Origin: Acheta domesticus
Taxonomy: Eukaryota; Arthropoda; Insecta; Orthoptera; Gryllidae
Length of the DNA: 64,000 nucleotides
NCBI GenBank assembly: GCA_031308135.1
Contig: JAHLJT010009419.1
Location: forward strand, 66,275,723-66,339,722
Reading direction: 5' to 3'
Both the position numbers and the translations under genes were made by a program. Below the pieces are notes generated by a model that ran no database searches, had not been told where the DNA came from, and worked only from the letters and a program-made list of their open reading frames with translations. Of the stretch, positions 22,011-34,842 are shown in pieces. Position 1 is the first letter of the stretch. Each line of letters opens with the position of its first letter.

Positions 22011-22199
22011 TCCTCAAGGCCCGTCTTCGCGATGGAATATATCACGGTATTTCGCGGCGTTCTCAGTCGTGCCGCATGATCGCGAGCGTATGAAGCAGTG
22101 CTGGCGATCATACGACATCTAGCGATACGACCAAGAAAGACGTGAAATGCAGTGTGATATTCCATGGTGGCCATAGGGGCTTGAGGGCCAGAGTTAGAA

Positions 22200-22645
22200 A
22201 AATCGCACTATAGGTCCAATACAGCCGCTGTCTGGGGGACAATTCTAACGGCCGGCTGCTCTGATCGGTAGTTTTCCGTCAAACACCAGGCGGATGCCGA
22301 AGTAGCACCCTAATACACGGGCCGAGTGAGGCTTTTTCTTCCTCTTCCTTGTCCTATACCTCTCCTCTTACTTACTTATACGGAAATGCACTTCCCTACC
22401 ACATTTGTCGGGAGACCAACCGGGAGCTTAGAGCATGTCCCGTCTGGGCGCTGCCCCGCTGGTTGGGGAAAGCAATCAGGCAACCCATAAGCTGACGGGT
22501 AGGTCTACGCCGGGTCAGATTCCTCCCCCATCTAGCGGGGGAAGATTACCACCACCTTCCGCCACAAAAACATGCATTGTACTTACGGGACAAATGATCT
22601 TAGCAGTTGACACGTCGGGAACACTAATCATTCTGCCAACAAAAT
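22200..22645 (+). mobile_element. SINE family A, copy A3
   Basis: One of the best-kept copies. In order: CGGCCGGCTGCTCTGATCGG (22250-22269), AACACCAGGCGGATGCCG, a pyrimidine-rich spacer, GGGAGACCAACCGGGAGCTT (22411-22430), GACGGGTAGGTCTACGCCGG, ATCTAGCGGGGGAAGAT, and CGGGAACACTAATCATTC at the end. The tRNA-like head is eroded. The ORF 22435-22689 is carried by the repeat and is not a gene. Confidence 0.8.
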
Positions 22646-22649
22646 ATCT

Positions 22650-24675
22650 GTTTCTAAATCGATGTCAAAAACGAAAACATCTGTGTTAATAAAACATAGC
22701 CCCCAAATCATCGATGTTTTGTAACTGGATTAATAACCGTTAATATGCATGCGGAGTGTATTTAATTTTACTGTTGTCTCGTTTATTAGTTTTTAATTGT
22801 GATTTAACTGACATAAAGTCAAAAAAAAAATGATCAGATCAATTAAAACTTTTATTATCTAATTGGAAAATTCAATAATGTAAGTTATCATTTATCCACG
22901 AAAACTCGTTTTTAATTATTTTTCACACTTAAGTCTGAAGAATGTTCAATTTATGGATATCTGAAAATTTTTACAAGTGTTTATAGTACTTTTTATAGTA
23001 ATAGGTACTTTTTTCGTTCAAAAATTAAATACCACCACGTAAAAACATCGAACACAAAACATGGATGTAAAAAAAGCATCGGCTTCAAAAGATCAATGTT
23101 AAATAGATCGATGATTTTATAAACACTTCGACATCGTCGCATTCCTATCCGGTGGCGTCTCGTGGCTGCACGAAGAGGCGTTGCCAGAAATATACTACAG
23201 GCCGAAGCAATATTCTACTACGCGAGCGGAGAAATAATTCGACGTTACGCACCCAAACGGAGCAACGGAAGGCCATTCTTAAACGCCGGCGTCCGTTAAG
23301 AACAATCGAAACAAATGTGGCTAAAGATGGAGTTCGAATACACTTTTTCCAAGAAATGTTATTTTCCTTTTGTATGATATTTGTTGTAAGAAGATGGTAT
23401 TATGAAAAATATTGAACGACACACGACCGATGTTACAAATAACAGATTCTGTGTCGGTCTAAAAACGTTCAGAACTATTTCAAGTCTCTTCTTTCACACA
23501 TTTTTGTTTTAACGAAGCTCGAACAATAAACGAATTTCGACCAGGGTTATTGAAGCCACTTCTGAAGAGAGAGCATTTTACTACCTTTACAAAGATGAAA
23601 GGAAATACTCTACTATTTCGACCATACTAGCTTTCTCTTACGGATACATTAAGTTTCTTATGAAAACTTCAATATTTTATTATTAGGTATGTAATATGGT
23701 ATATGTTAATACAGAAAGGACAGATTTACGAATTTGCTTCAGATGTACTTTACATTTGTGCCATAAGACCTGAACACTGATGAAGCTAATGACGTGTGGC
23801 CAATGCTAAAATATTCAATTTTATTTATAATGTTCACAGCTGGATATTATGTAATTGTGTTTTCCAATAAATATCTGGAAAGAGTTCCCGGCTGACTACT
23901 GCTTACATTACCCAGTTTTTAAGTGAATTTCCATGTGTGGCGCGCAACACAGAAGCCAAAATCGACATTGAATGAGCCACATGCACAGCGTAGTCTTCCG
24001 CATGTGACCTAGAAGCCAGCCAGAGAAGAGCAGTATTGTAACACAACCATTCTTCAATGAGCAGTGGCACAATTCTCATCGTTGCTAATGCGAGTGTTAA
24101 ATACGTGTTTAGCTTGCCTTAACTCTCTGGCTCCCCGTAAACGATCGCCATGGGTTCAGTATAAGAATGATAAAGATGGAAGCAAAGAGGATGCGTGATA
24201 ACCACGAGCGTTAGAAGTGAGCTCCAAAAATGAAGGAATAGGAAATTTGTAAGGTTAGACCATTTCAGACTTGTCTAATTATGCGTTGAAAATTCACTAG
24301 TGTAAATATCCGCGGATCCGCTGTAACTTTCCGCTCGCAAATTTGGAACCAAACTATGGGCAATGATGGTCGAAAACTCAATCGATCTATTTTCTGTATG
24401 GGAGTTATGTACGCTGAATTTTCTTTATGCCAACGTTTCTTACAATTCAATATTGCAGGCAAATTGAAAATAAAGTATTTGTTATCGTTAATTGGCTTTA
24501 ATACTTAGTTTTTGTTTAGGAAACGTCGTATATGGCAGTTAGGTTTTTGGGCTAATCATGCTTGGAGAGATTTCTTCGCTACTCATGTAACGTGTTCTCT
24601 TGATTTTATCGATTGATTGCCCCTCCATTGCTAGCACTACAATCCATTTGGGTGCGTCCTGCTGTGAATACGTAG
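22650..24675. other. AT-rich DNA, nothing recognised
   Basis: AT-rich with a few CATCGATG words near 22710 and 23040-23130. The 87-codon frame at 23152-23415 is basic (many Arg/Lys) but unrecognised. Confidence 0.4.
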
Positions 24676-24679
24676 ACGA

Positions 24680-24935
24680 TCGAATATGGACGGATGCAAT
24701 ATAAATCCGGAAATTCTCAGCAAATGGAATGGGCCCGGCGCCAGCTCAATTTTCCCTACCATTACCGCTTGCACTTGCCCCCCTTCCATCATTGATCGTG
24801 CGCCATTTAGCCAATCATTGGGCCATTTTCACTTGCCTGCTGTGTCATTCCTCTTGCGCCGAAGGGACAACAGGCAGGTGCAATTAAGGCCCGTCATGTG
24901 CAAAACCGGTGCGCAGGCCAGAACATGACAGGGCG
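24680..24935. promoter_or_regulatory. Possible regulatory block (conserved-element-like)
   Basis: A compact, non-repetitive block of moderate GC in AT-rich surroundings. It holds closely packed candidate sites: GGCCCGGCGCCAGCTC, CCATTACCGCTTGCACTTGC, GCGCCATTTAGCCAATCATT, CAGGTGCAATTAAGG. An opposing pair of ORFs of similar length exists (24686-24928 on +, 24829-25026 on -) without family resemblance. Enhancer-like character is an inference from texture only. Confidence 0.25.
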
Positions 24936-24939
24936 ATCT

Positions 24940-27640
24940 CCGATAACGTTCGTTCCAACTGATTCGTTCACCACTGGGGATGTAGAACAGTCGGTCTGTG
25001 TTTAGAGAACCGTGATTTATTATCATTTAACAATGATTTATATAAAATATCTAAAATACGAAAGAAGTGTAAATGTTTAGAGTGATGACGTTCTCGCAAC
25101 GATGGAATTTGTTGGAATATTGCCAGCATATCGCAACCTTTATCGTACTACTCGTGCTTTTGCTTTAAATTTAAAATTGTATTCTTTATTTACGTTTTCG
25201 TTTCAGCTAGTCAGTTTCCTGTACAACCCAATGGGATGTTCTCGTACCACACTGCGGAATGTGTACCTTTGGGATTGACTGTTAATCGGCGTCTCTACGA
25301 TTCCATAGTGGCAGCAGGCGCCGAGCCAATAGGCTCCGCAAAATGCGTACCTGCGTTGCCGATGGAATTTAAACATCGGCACGTGTGCGACTGAAAGCAA
25401 AGGAAAGAGTTTCGGGATTACTTCGCCACGCTTAATGTTTGCTACTCAAAATGGAACATAAGAACTTGACAGACTATAAAGAACGATTGATATTTTTGAT
25501 GAAGGTATAATAGAACAGGAATCTATACCAGCTATGTTTTATATCACTGCACCATGTGCCCGCTAGCTGTCAACACCAAAGTAAAATCTCCCTCCACATT
25601 TAGACACTATCGTTGTTGTGAGATCGGTGAATCTGAAAATAGCAAAACGCAGTAGTCTTTCACGACACAACACACATTAAAGCAAAGTGTCAATATCCAG
25701 TATTGAATTCAATCGCCTTGACCCTCCGGACATGGTATAATTCGGTAGGCCCTTTAATTATTTTTGCAGGTACTGCTTGTGCGTTTTGGACAAATTGTTT
25801 CCTCTACCATTGAATCTTCATAATCTGTGTGGTTGTCCCTGCTGTTTGCGTCGATGCAGTTTCATTTCGGAAAATTGGTGTCGAGTATCGAAAGGAGCAC
25901 GTGTGTATTCACAAAGGTGATTTAAGTCGAGATGATTTTCGTTATTTTATGTCTGTTGGAAATTTTGAAACTGAGGATTTTGATCAATATTTTGTGACGT
26001 TTAAAGCAAAACATTATTAGTATCAACTCTGCATGCCAAGAATGCAATGATTTAAATATTCTGTCAAGTGAGATCTGACTTGTCTTTCAGTTGCAGCCAA
26101 AATGCTAATAAACGTCTTGCCTATGAAGGTCATGTGCCTCAAATTAGAGTAAAAAGTTTTCTTTAAAGTACTGTTTTTCAAGTGAAAGACGGACTATATA
26201 TCGGTTAATACGGATATTTCAATTTGTTTCGAACCATGGGCTTCAGTATATCTTGTTAAGGACCGGTATATCGATTAATGGTCAACAAATAGCCATTCCT
26301 CTTGGCGCTGTCATCCATTACGCTCACCATAATGGCCCTTTGCATTTTGTGCTCAATGGGATAAATGGGATACCACATCATCTTGTCAAATTTATACTTA
26401 TTACGGACTTAGTAGCTTTTGTGGAATAAGATTGATGATACCGCTTAGAAGTGGCAAATTGTAACTCTAATAATTGTAAACTTATTTAGACCCCTGTTTC
26501 CGATACAGTGCTTTGATATACCATTTTATTTTTATTTTAGCCATTGTTAACTTTTGACTATATTATGTAAATATATTATCCCTTTGTTTGGTTCAATGAC
26601 AAATTTAAATAATCAAAGTATATACAAGTATGGTGAACACATTATTTATTCATATTTAATTGATACGTTTTGACCATTTTGTTACATTGACCTGATTTAG
26701 TCGCTGCCTTAAACACTACTCATCAAAATCCGTTCAGTATGCGCGGAACATGTTTGTTTCTTGACCTGCTTTACATCAGAATGGTGGTGACATTGCAGAG
26801 CAGTAATCTTTTTATAGTCTGTTTATTAGAATACTGAAGTTTGAATTTGTATAATGACAATACTTGTATGAGCCTGAAGGTGACAATGTAATGAAATTGT
26901 ATATAAAATTGCTTTCATGTTCTAACGATAAGTAATTTATACCCCTAAAGTAAATGTTACTAAACCTTCATAGGTGCATTAATGTGTTATTGCCAGCCTA
27001 CATTTAACAACTGTGCAATGATTTCACATGTCTCTAACGCCGATTTCCAGCCCAGTATTCTGGGTTGTACGCTTCAAATGGCCTCGCAATCGGCTGGCCG
27101 TCCTGGAAAATTGCCAAATTTCTTTCGCCTCATGTAATACAGCTGAAGAGCATTTTTTCTATGTTTGTCAACATTACTTGATTCATATATTCCGCGATAC
27201 CCTTTTTTGAAATATTTCATACGCGATTTCAAGCTCCTTTTAATCACATAATGCGGTGCAGAAACCAACACATTTTTCCCAAATACACATACAGCGGATA
27301 GTTATGGACATTTGAAAAAGAGTGCTACTAGTACGAGGAGGTAGTACGAGGTACGTCGACTTTGAAAAGAAATGGTTTCTCTAAAGTTCCCACCTCCCAT
27401 CCCCTCATTCTTTCGGTATATTTGTTTTTAGATAATATGCGAGGAACAATCCCGATGTGAAAAATAGAGAAAGAAAAGGGAATGGATTGCAAATAGCTGC
27501 AAATAGTTTCAAATATTGTTTGCTTTTAACGATTTTCCTAAATATATGATTCCTTTGACAGAGAAAGAGGCTGAAAACACGATTCTGGTGAAGATAAAAT
27601 GAGTGATAATGAAACAATGAGAGGCGGGAAAATGGGAATA
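24940..27640. other. AT-rich DNA, nothing recognised
   Basis: Long AT-rich stretch without gene-like frames. TATATCGGTTAAT and TATATCGATTAAT words occur near 26197 and 26269. Confidence 0.4.
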
Positions 27641-28185
27641 TCCCGAGAAAACTTGCTACGAACCTTTATCCTCCATAAACTCCACGCAGATGACCACGAT
27701 TTAAACCTCGATTCCCTGAGGTGGAGGACCGGAATAGCCCCGGACCTCGCGTGATTTCTAGGGCTGCCGATCAGTTATTGGGCTTGGGAAAACATTGAGG
27801 GCGTTATGCTATGGAGTTGCGAGTACATAATCGAAGAGTCTTTGACCCTTCGGGTCCCTACGGTAGCGGATTGTGGGAGTCAATGAAGGTGGGTACGACT
27901 GTGAAGGCTGCTTGAAAGAGCTTTCTACAAGGCAGTTGCTCGGACCGTCGTCGCGCTATTTCCACCGGCTCTTCACGGGAACCTGTGGTTAAAGTACGGG
28001 GCAGGGGCAGATCCTTCCGTTCCCGACCTCCACCTGATCCCATTCTTACGGATGTCAAAGTTCCGATGAATTTATGTGACTCAACGTCCACGACCAAGAA
28101 AGACTCTCAGGCATTACTGCGGGTTCGCGGGAGTAGTACCACGAGGAGAAAGGACGAGGACTCGAGGATCGAACCGCAGGGAAGT
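27640..28185. other. Moderate-GC stretch of unknown nature
   Basis: Balanced-GC DNA leading into a CpG island. A + frame at 27985-28500 (171 codons) continues into the island. Its second half is the usual Pro/Ala/Arg composition and opposing frames overlap it, so I do not call a gene. It is the least repeat-like of the mid-GC stretches. Confidence 0.3.
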
Positions 28186-28435
28186 CGGACGGGGCCGGCT
28201 CCTCCTCGGGGTTGCTCGTTAGCCGCCGCGGCCGAAGTGCGCCCATTGTCGTGGGCCGCGCCGCCTGCAATTGCCTCGGCCCTCGCGGCTGATAACCCAG
28301 CGCTGTGGAGGAAGCGCCTTCCGCCGGGGCGCCCGCCATCGATCGGCCCGGCCCCCACGCGCCGCCCAGCGCCGCCCCGCGCCGTCCCGCGCCGCGGCGC
28401 ACAGCACAGGCCCGCTGGCGCTTGCACGTCTGCTC
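28185..28435. promoter_or_regulatory. CpG island
   Basis: CpG-dense block with GCCGCGGCCG and CGCCGCCC words. Frames are open on both strands because of composition. SINE copy A4 follows about 50 bp downstream. Confidence 0.45.
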
Positions 28436-28488
28436 CAGGGCAGCCGTATTTACAGCACGGAAAACATGTGAACGTGGAGTGGAGAAAC

Positions 28489-29015
28489 CGGCTTAGGTGA
28501 CTCGGGGCATCAGTTGATGTGGGGAGGTTCTGGGATTTCACTCCCCACGGTCACAGGATTTTTGGTATTAGCTACATAGCTCGGTCGAATTCAGCCGCTG
28601 TTTCTAAGAGAATTCCAGCAGCCGGCTGCACTGATCGGTAGTTTTCCGTGGTTTCTCCTGTCAACACCAGGCGAATGTCGGAGCAGTGCCCTAACAAGCT
28701 GACCACAGTCCGCGCGCGATCTTTTCTTCCTCTTCTTTGTTCTATCCTCACCCATTTCTTAAACACTTACACTTACATGCACTACACTGCCATTCAAGTC
28801 CCTAGACCAGATGGGGACTTAGAACTTGCTCCGGCTGGAGTGGTGCTCCGCTGATGAGAGATACATGGTTTGGGGAAAAAACCTGTAAGCCGACGGGTAG
28901 GCCGGCGCCGGATTTCGTCATCCAGCGGAGATCACTGCCACCTCCAGCGATAAAACATTTACTACACTTATGGGAATAATGAAAGCAGTTTACGCGCAGG
29001 AATCACTAATCAAAA
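28489..29015 (+). mobile_element. SINE family A, copy A4 (reference copy)
   Basis: Most complete member. The tRNA-like head is CGGCTTAGGTGACTCGGGGC (28489-28508). Then come TTGGTATTAGCTACATAGC, GCCGGCTGCACTGATCGG (28621-28638), TTTTCCGTGGTTTCTCC, AACACCAGGCGAATGTCGG, GCGCGCGATCTTTTC and a T/C/A-rich spacer. It closes with CCGACGGGTAGGCCGGCGCC, CATCCAGCGGAGATCAC and CAGGAATCACTAATCAA. Length is about 525 bp. A head this degenerate suggests a SINE, not a tRNA gene. The ORF at 28648-28854 is carried by the repeat. Confidence 0.85.
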
Positions 29016-29242
29016 AATCAATCGATGAAGTGGAGAACGGAGAAAATGTCAGAAAGCCGATTTCAACGAAACTATGTCGCTAGTCGACTACGCACGTCGT
29101 TAGTCCCTATGATCCTGTTTATACGTTTTCTTTTGACAAACGATTTCAGGAGTTTTATCGCACGTCTGCGTTCTTCTGTGGCAGAGCAGCTTCAGACGCG
29201 CGTTAATACTCCCGAAGTCGTTCTTCAGAAGGTAGCGCGTAA

Positions 29243-29330
29243 ATCGGGCTAAGTGGTGTAGTGGGGAGGCGAGCTGAATTTCAAGACCCTCTGGATTTAA
29301 CGATGTGGCCTCCAGTTGGGTTCAGACTCG
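29243..29330 (+). mobile_element. tRNA-like SINE head, separate type
   Basis: A-box-like GGGCTAAGTGGTGTAG (29246-29261) and B-box-like GGGTTCAGACTCG (29318-29330). The flanking sequence does not match family A or B in this window. Confidence 0.4.
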
Positions 29331-30200
29331 CCGTGGCAGTGACCCCAATGCAAGGTTGTCCAGACTCTGGGTTGATTAGTGTATTCTTTCATTCATCCAA
29401 TGTCGGAGCTGAGAGTTTGTGGCTGGGGAAGCGTCCCACTCAGGATTCTAGAACGAAATACCTAGGTATTGTGAAAACTTATGTTAGGGCATGGTCTGCC
29501 CGTAATCCAGGTGTTAGTCGGATTAACCGAACAGCAGTTCTGAAAGGGAGTTGTGAGGGACATTGCAGCTTCCACCTGCGGATCATTAAAATTCCCTGGT
29601 AAATGGGCGGTACGTGTCTCCGCAGCACACACGTGAAAGGTGTATCAGAATCTTCAATAATGTCTCAAAGAATTTGTTGAAGGGATCATTAAACGCTTAA
29701 AAACAACCTCCTATAATTAATCCAAGCATTTTAGGCTAATGTGTAAATAATTTTTGTCGACCTGAAAATTTGGTTACATAATTTGATCAACACTCTGAAT
29801 CACATTTTAATTATCCTTTACGAACTTTTCATCAATCCCCTAGCGTTAGGGAGACTTCCTACGAGGAATACTTAGGGACATTTCTGTGGTGATTTTGAAG
29901 GACATTAATAGCCGATTTTGGTTGGGTTTACTCTCGAACATTGGTTCAGTCTTCAACCGTAATTTCCCTTTTGTATTATTGCTGAGTTAACGACTCTACT
30001 GCGTTGTATACGTTTCGTATAGATTTCATATCTGTGGCACGAATGTTATCTACACATGGTTTGTTTTTTGCTGACTGATGGATACGTTCTTCAATTATGC
30101 CTCGATTACTGATCGGCAATTTTTGCACAGCTCGGACTTGGTTGTTGAATAGCTGTAGTCGAAATATTGTTCTATGCATTGATTGCTGGTTAGCTCGCGA
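29330..30200. other. Mixed to AT-rich DNA, nothing recognised
   Basis: The 113-codon frame 29261-29602 begins within the SINE head and has no family resemblance. Confidence 0.35.
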
Positions 30201-30720
30201 TCAGTGCTTTGTTTCGGGTGTTGTACGCGTACAGCAGAGGCTGCGTTGTTCGCCGCGCTGCGTAGGCAGTGGACGGCGGTGCTGTTGCTGGAGCAAGGAA
30301 GAGGACCTGGGCGGCTACTGGCATCTACAAACTTCTTTCCCGGCTAGACCTGTTGTGTGGGTGAGGATCGATAATTGCGAAACAGACTTGATTTTTCCTC
30401 AGTTGCAAGTTTTTTTATTGTCTCTAAATAGGTTGAGGCGTGATGGTGTCGCAGATGTCCCACGACAACAGTTGGCCAAGAGATCTATCCTTCTTCCCGT
30501 TTGGCCTCGGTTCTGGCTCGTGGTATGGGTCATTTGCTTCTTGGCTGTGGCTCGCTTAGTGACTGTGGTCAAGCCGATGCTGAACAAGTTAAACAGATAG
30601 TGCTTATTGGTAGTTCCGAAGCTGTTAATCGATGGCTATCTTTGTTTGAATTGTACTTCACCTGTGGGTCTGTTGTCACCGGATTATTTGTTGCTGTGCT
30701 GGGTTCCCTTCTGTGCTGAG
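30200..30720. other. Mid-GC stretch with frames on both strands
   Basis: A + frame (30097-30600, 167 codons) and shorter minus frames (30399-30587, 30569-30751) overlap. I looked for retroelement gag or zinc-knuckle spacing on the minus strand and found nothing convincing. The + peptide has a hydrophobic stretch near residues 137-156 but no domain I know. Unresolved. Confidence 0.3.
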
Positions 30721-33700
30721 GCTTGCTTGTTCTTTGCGACTCAATTGTCACTCATTAGTAAGTCGTTTGGTGAATTGCTGTGAATGAAATTCGATTTTGT
30801 ACCTGAATGGTTACGTAATGTACTATTTTCACTGTTCTTCAAGGGTGTAGGGTGTTACTGAATGAACCAGAACAAATCTGCCAAAGAAAAGAATAAAAAC
30901 AACTCCTTGCAGCATTCTAAATTCATTTCCTGTGAACAACGCAGAGGCAGTAATCGATCTGCACTAGATTGTTGCGCGAGAGGTCGATTGTGGATCGCCG
31001 TGCCGGGCTTTTCTTCGGTCGTTGCGTTCGATGCATCGAGAATAGCGCATCGGGAGAGCGCACTCGTCCGAACCGGACGGCGCATTGCAAGCTTTTTGCG
31101 TAACTCTCAACAAAAATACTTCGCCAGGAGAGGGAAAACACTTACGTAACGTGGAGAGACTGCAGAAGAACAGGTGTTTGCGTTTATCTTAGGGATGTTA
31201 ATTGAGCGAGGAGCTATTATGAGCTGGCTCGCTGATTCAATCCGTGATTTGGAGCGAAGGTCTATTTTAAGAAGGAAACGTTTAGTTTTTCTGCACAGAT
31301 TAAGATTAGAGCGGTTTAAATTTAAATGGACACGACGTGTTTTAAACAAAATCATGAAAATATTATATTGTGATATAGTAAGTTTTAACCTAAATAATAA
31401 GTTGCAAATTGCATATGCCCACATTACAATGGATGAGATGATCGAATGAGAAGATTAAATTGAGAAACTTCCATTAAATCAACGAATGGAATTTCTCAAA
31501 AAGGCCGTTTAATGAATTATAATGTATTATTCTGCAGTATCCATTAACCAAAATGAAAATCAAGTGTCTCTTAAAAAAGCGGCAAACACTCAGGATTTGA
31601 AATATGTAACATAAATTCTCCATCAACGTGCTAAAACGAAAACAAATTGAAAAAAATAAGTGTTTTATGCAGCGACAGTTGAGCAGATACTGTTACAACA
31701 ATCAGTATAAAGCTACAGTTATACAGAAATGCATGCTTGTAAAATGTACATAAAATAAATCAAACCTATGGATGACGTGTTATCCGGTCATCCTTCTAGA
31801 CCTGGCACATAGTGTCACTTAAAAACACAGTTTTTTTTGGTCTGATTTGTTGTTTTTTTTTGTTTCACATTACCTATTCGGCCTTTTATTGATAACTTCG
31901 AATGAGAGACAAAGTTTCTATGATGTCAAAAATATGAAACAATACTTCTATATTCACTATTGTGTGCATGTTATTAGAACTCTCGTTTTCTCTTCGTGTC
32001 TTCACAGTCTCATGTCATCTACTTAAATTGGACCACTTAGTGACGAGAGGACGTAGTGGAGATTGTATTCCAATAGTGAAGGTTGGAAACAATAACTTTA
32101 TGCTGAAAAATTCTGCTGCAAATGAGTAATAATCCAAATGAATGAATGCGGAGTAAACTGTCCACTGTGTTGTATGGACATGATCTACGACGCTAACGCT
32201 AACGCGCCAGCTGATTGTACTTATAAGATCAGCGTGTGCAGGTTAGGCATAGTTTTCACGAGTGATTTGGTTTGTTCTGATCACCAAGAATTTTGTAATA
32301 ATTTATGCAAGCGCTGGTCCAAAAGCGTGTAAGAATATCCAAAGAATTCGTTTCAACATGTTAACTTTCACATCCCGTTCCCAATTTGATTTGGCTGAAA
32401 TGGGTCTCAGATTAGTTTGCAGTTTCTCCCTTATTGTGAAAGATATCGGATTTTAGGTTTGTCGCTAACAGTTTCCATCAAACAGAATCTATGATTGGCC
32501 AGTGATTGAGGAATGTACTTTTATATAAAGTACTGGAAGTTACTCAGCTAGCACTTATCAAAGACAAACCAAAAAAATAGTTTGTAAATAAGAGTGGACT
32601 AAATGTTTCCCAGCTGCAGTTTTCTTCCCCTATAAGAGCTCATTTTATCAGTCGCAAATTATTTGACTTTAATAATTGTACGTTAATTACAAATGAAGAA
32701 AGAAATAAATGTAATTTTTGAAGTTTTACCTTTTGAATTGTAATACGAGAAAGATTAAGGATGAAGCTTAATATCACATTTTACCAAATCATTATGTTCA
32801 TGTTGACAAGCCATTTCATTCTCTGAAACATACTTCCATAATTAAAATAAGGCGAGAATGTAAAACACAAATCATTAATTCATTTTAAATAATGTTTACG
32901 TTAGATGAATTGAAATTCGACAAAATATTAGAATTCATATATTACAATTATTTAACATTGAATCCAATACAAAATCAGTAGTAATTTCTGGATTGATCCT
33001 TATAAAAATACATGTTGAACATCAGTATTATTTAAACCAATATTGCTAAACTATTGCAGGATGCTAATTCAGTTCAAAATGAAGTCGTTTAAATAAATAC
33101 AATTACATTTACAGGAATACGATAGAATATTTGTATAATTCCCTAGCCGCAACAGAGACGATGTGCTCATCTGTATGATCAAAGGCAAAATGAACGATAT
33201 AAATAAACTTTTTACACAAGTAACGTGTGACCGTCATTTTCTTCGTTGCTAGGGTTAACAGTTTACATTCTTGGCTTTTAAGAAGCAATATTTTTGTAAT
33301 TAATGTACAATGTTCTAATACATATAAGTAACAATATTAACAGCACCTTATAAAATCATTTTCTTTTTTAATGCATTACAATAGTAATAATTTTATAAGG
33401 ACATTAAATATCCATTTCTAAAGTGAAGGGATTATACGTGCTGTAAGGGCGCGATAAAATTGTTGAGCTTTATGTATGAAATGAAAATGTAATTTGGTTT
33501 CCAATAAGTACAGAGATGTCGATGCATTTATCTACGCGAAAATATGCAATTATCGCTGCATCCATGAAAGTTCATTGTTGGTCAAAAATAGCAACATAGT
33601 GACGAATGAAGGGGAAGGTGCACTGGAGGATTTTGATAATTTTTTTCTAAACAATTTGTGTTGTAATAATACATTTCTACCTCAATGTTTTACTTTATTG

Positions 33701-34040
33701 CAAAAAGCCACTTAGTCGGCCCAAAATCGGAATAAATTTCAATGTGGAACTATGAAGTTGAAATGCGCTTCATTCCGAAACTTTCTCTTCCTAGTGTTAG
33801 GATATATTTGTACGTTAATTACACGTCTATAAATAATCTCTCCTTTATTTGAACAAAACGTCATTAAGTGGAGCAATTTTTGAGAGAATTTTGAAAATGT
33901 CACAGGTGAAGTACCCACTAAGTAACAAGTATACTAGAGAGGTAAAGTGCCCCAAAATTAAAATATCTCGGGAAAGGCGCAACTCTATCTTACTTCTGAC
34001 GCATTTACCGTGTTTGAGCTTACAAGCTTTTAATCTGAGT
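30720..34040. other. AT-rich DNA with one small CpG patch
   Basis: A CpG-richer patch lies at 30985-31095. The rest is strongly AT-rich, especially 32450-33900, with no supportable gene, exon or shared repeat. Confidence 0.4.
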
Positions 34041-34043
34041 GGC

Positions 34044-34205
34044 GTATACTTCCATCCACCCACACAAACATCTGGATTTTTTAGTACAAAATTGTGTGTA
34101 CCTCCTCGCCACCTGTACCAGTCTTAACCGACTTTGGAACACCATTGTTAAATCTTAATGCTGATGTGTAGCTGAAGTAATCACGAATTTTACGACTGAA
34201 AATTT
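34044..34205 (+). repeat. Dispersed repeat family D, copy D2
   Basis: Counterpart of D1, with TTCCATCCACCCACACAAAC, TTGTGTGTACCTCCTCGCC, ACCTGTACCAGTC, TTTGGAACACC and CTTAATGCTGAT in the same order and strand. Type unknown. Confidence 0.6.
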
Positions 34206-34840
34206 AAGATCATATCATTAAGGTGATTGCAATACGTTTCCTCTCTCTCTAGTGTATAACGTACGTAGCAAAATAAATAAAAATGCGCCCGTTCAAATAT
34301 CCACGAAACTGAAACGAGTGTCTATAAAATACTGATTTATGCATGTGTTTTAAGGGTTCTAATGATCGAGCGACTTTGGCCCGAAGGCATTTTGTTACCC
34401 GAAATTCATTAGAACCAGTTAACGCCCGTGGTACGTACAAGATTTTATTTTTTCCCCAATTTTAATGATTCAGTTTTATTTATTTACTATTTAACTAGAT
34501 GGTAACTTGACTCGATTTGTCTTTTCGTATTTCCCTCCCATAAATCCCTTCTATAATTTTTTTTCTAACAATTCCCTCCATGGAGAAGATGCAGCGTCAT
34601 TCAACTGTTTTCATGTGTCCCTCGTATCGATGATACATGCAGGTATGCAGTGTATCGAGCTCCGTATCGAAGAGAATAACAAGCAATAACGAATCAGTAA
34701 AAGATAAAATTAAGTTAATTCGTCACCGCTCGTAGGATTACATTATTTTCTGGCGAAAAAAAAAAAGTTTTACGCTAATTTTTGACTGATCGCCTAGTCG
34801 TGAGACATTTCAGTGCCAAAAAGTCGTTATGGCACGTGGG
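34205..34840. other. AT-rich DNA, nothing recognised
   Basis: No supportable feature apart from a short CT run near 34240-34250. Confidence 0.4.
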
Positions 34841-34842
34841 TG

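Noticed and set aside
21424..22122. 197-codon minus and 158-codon + ORFs
   Set aside because: Overlapping frames created by the CpG island at 21640-22010, with no recognisable domain.
27985..28500. 171-codon + ORF running into a CpG island
   Set aside because: Opposing frames of similar length exist, the second half is island composition, and no motif was recognised.
30097..30600. 167-codon + ORF, and a possible gag zinc knuckle on the minus strand
   Set aside because: Cysteine/histidine spacing did not fit CCHC on either strand, and no neighbouring pol motifs were found.
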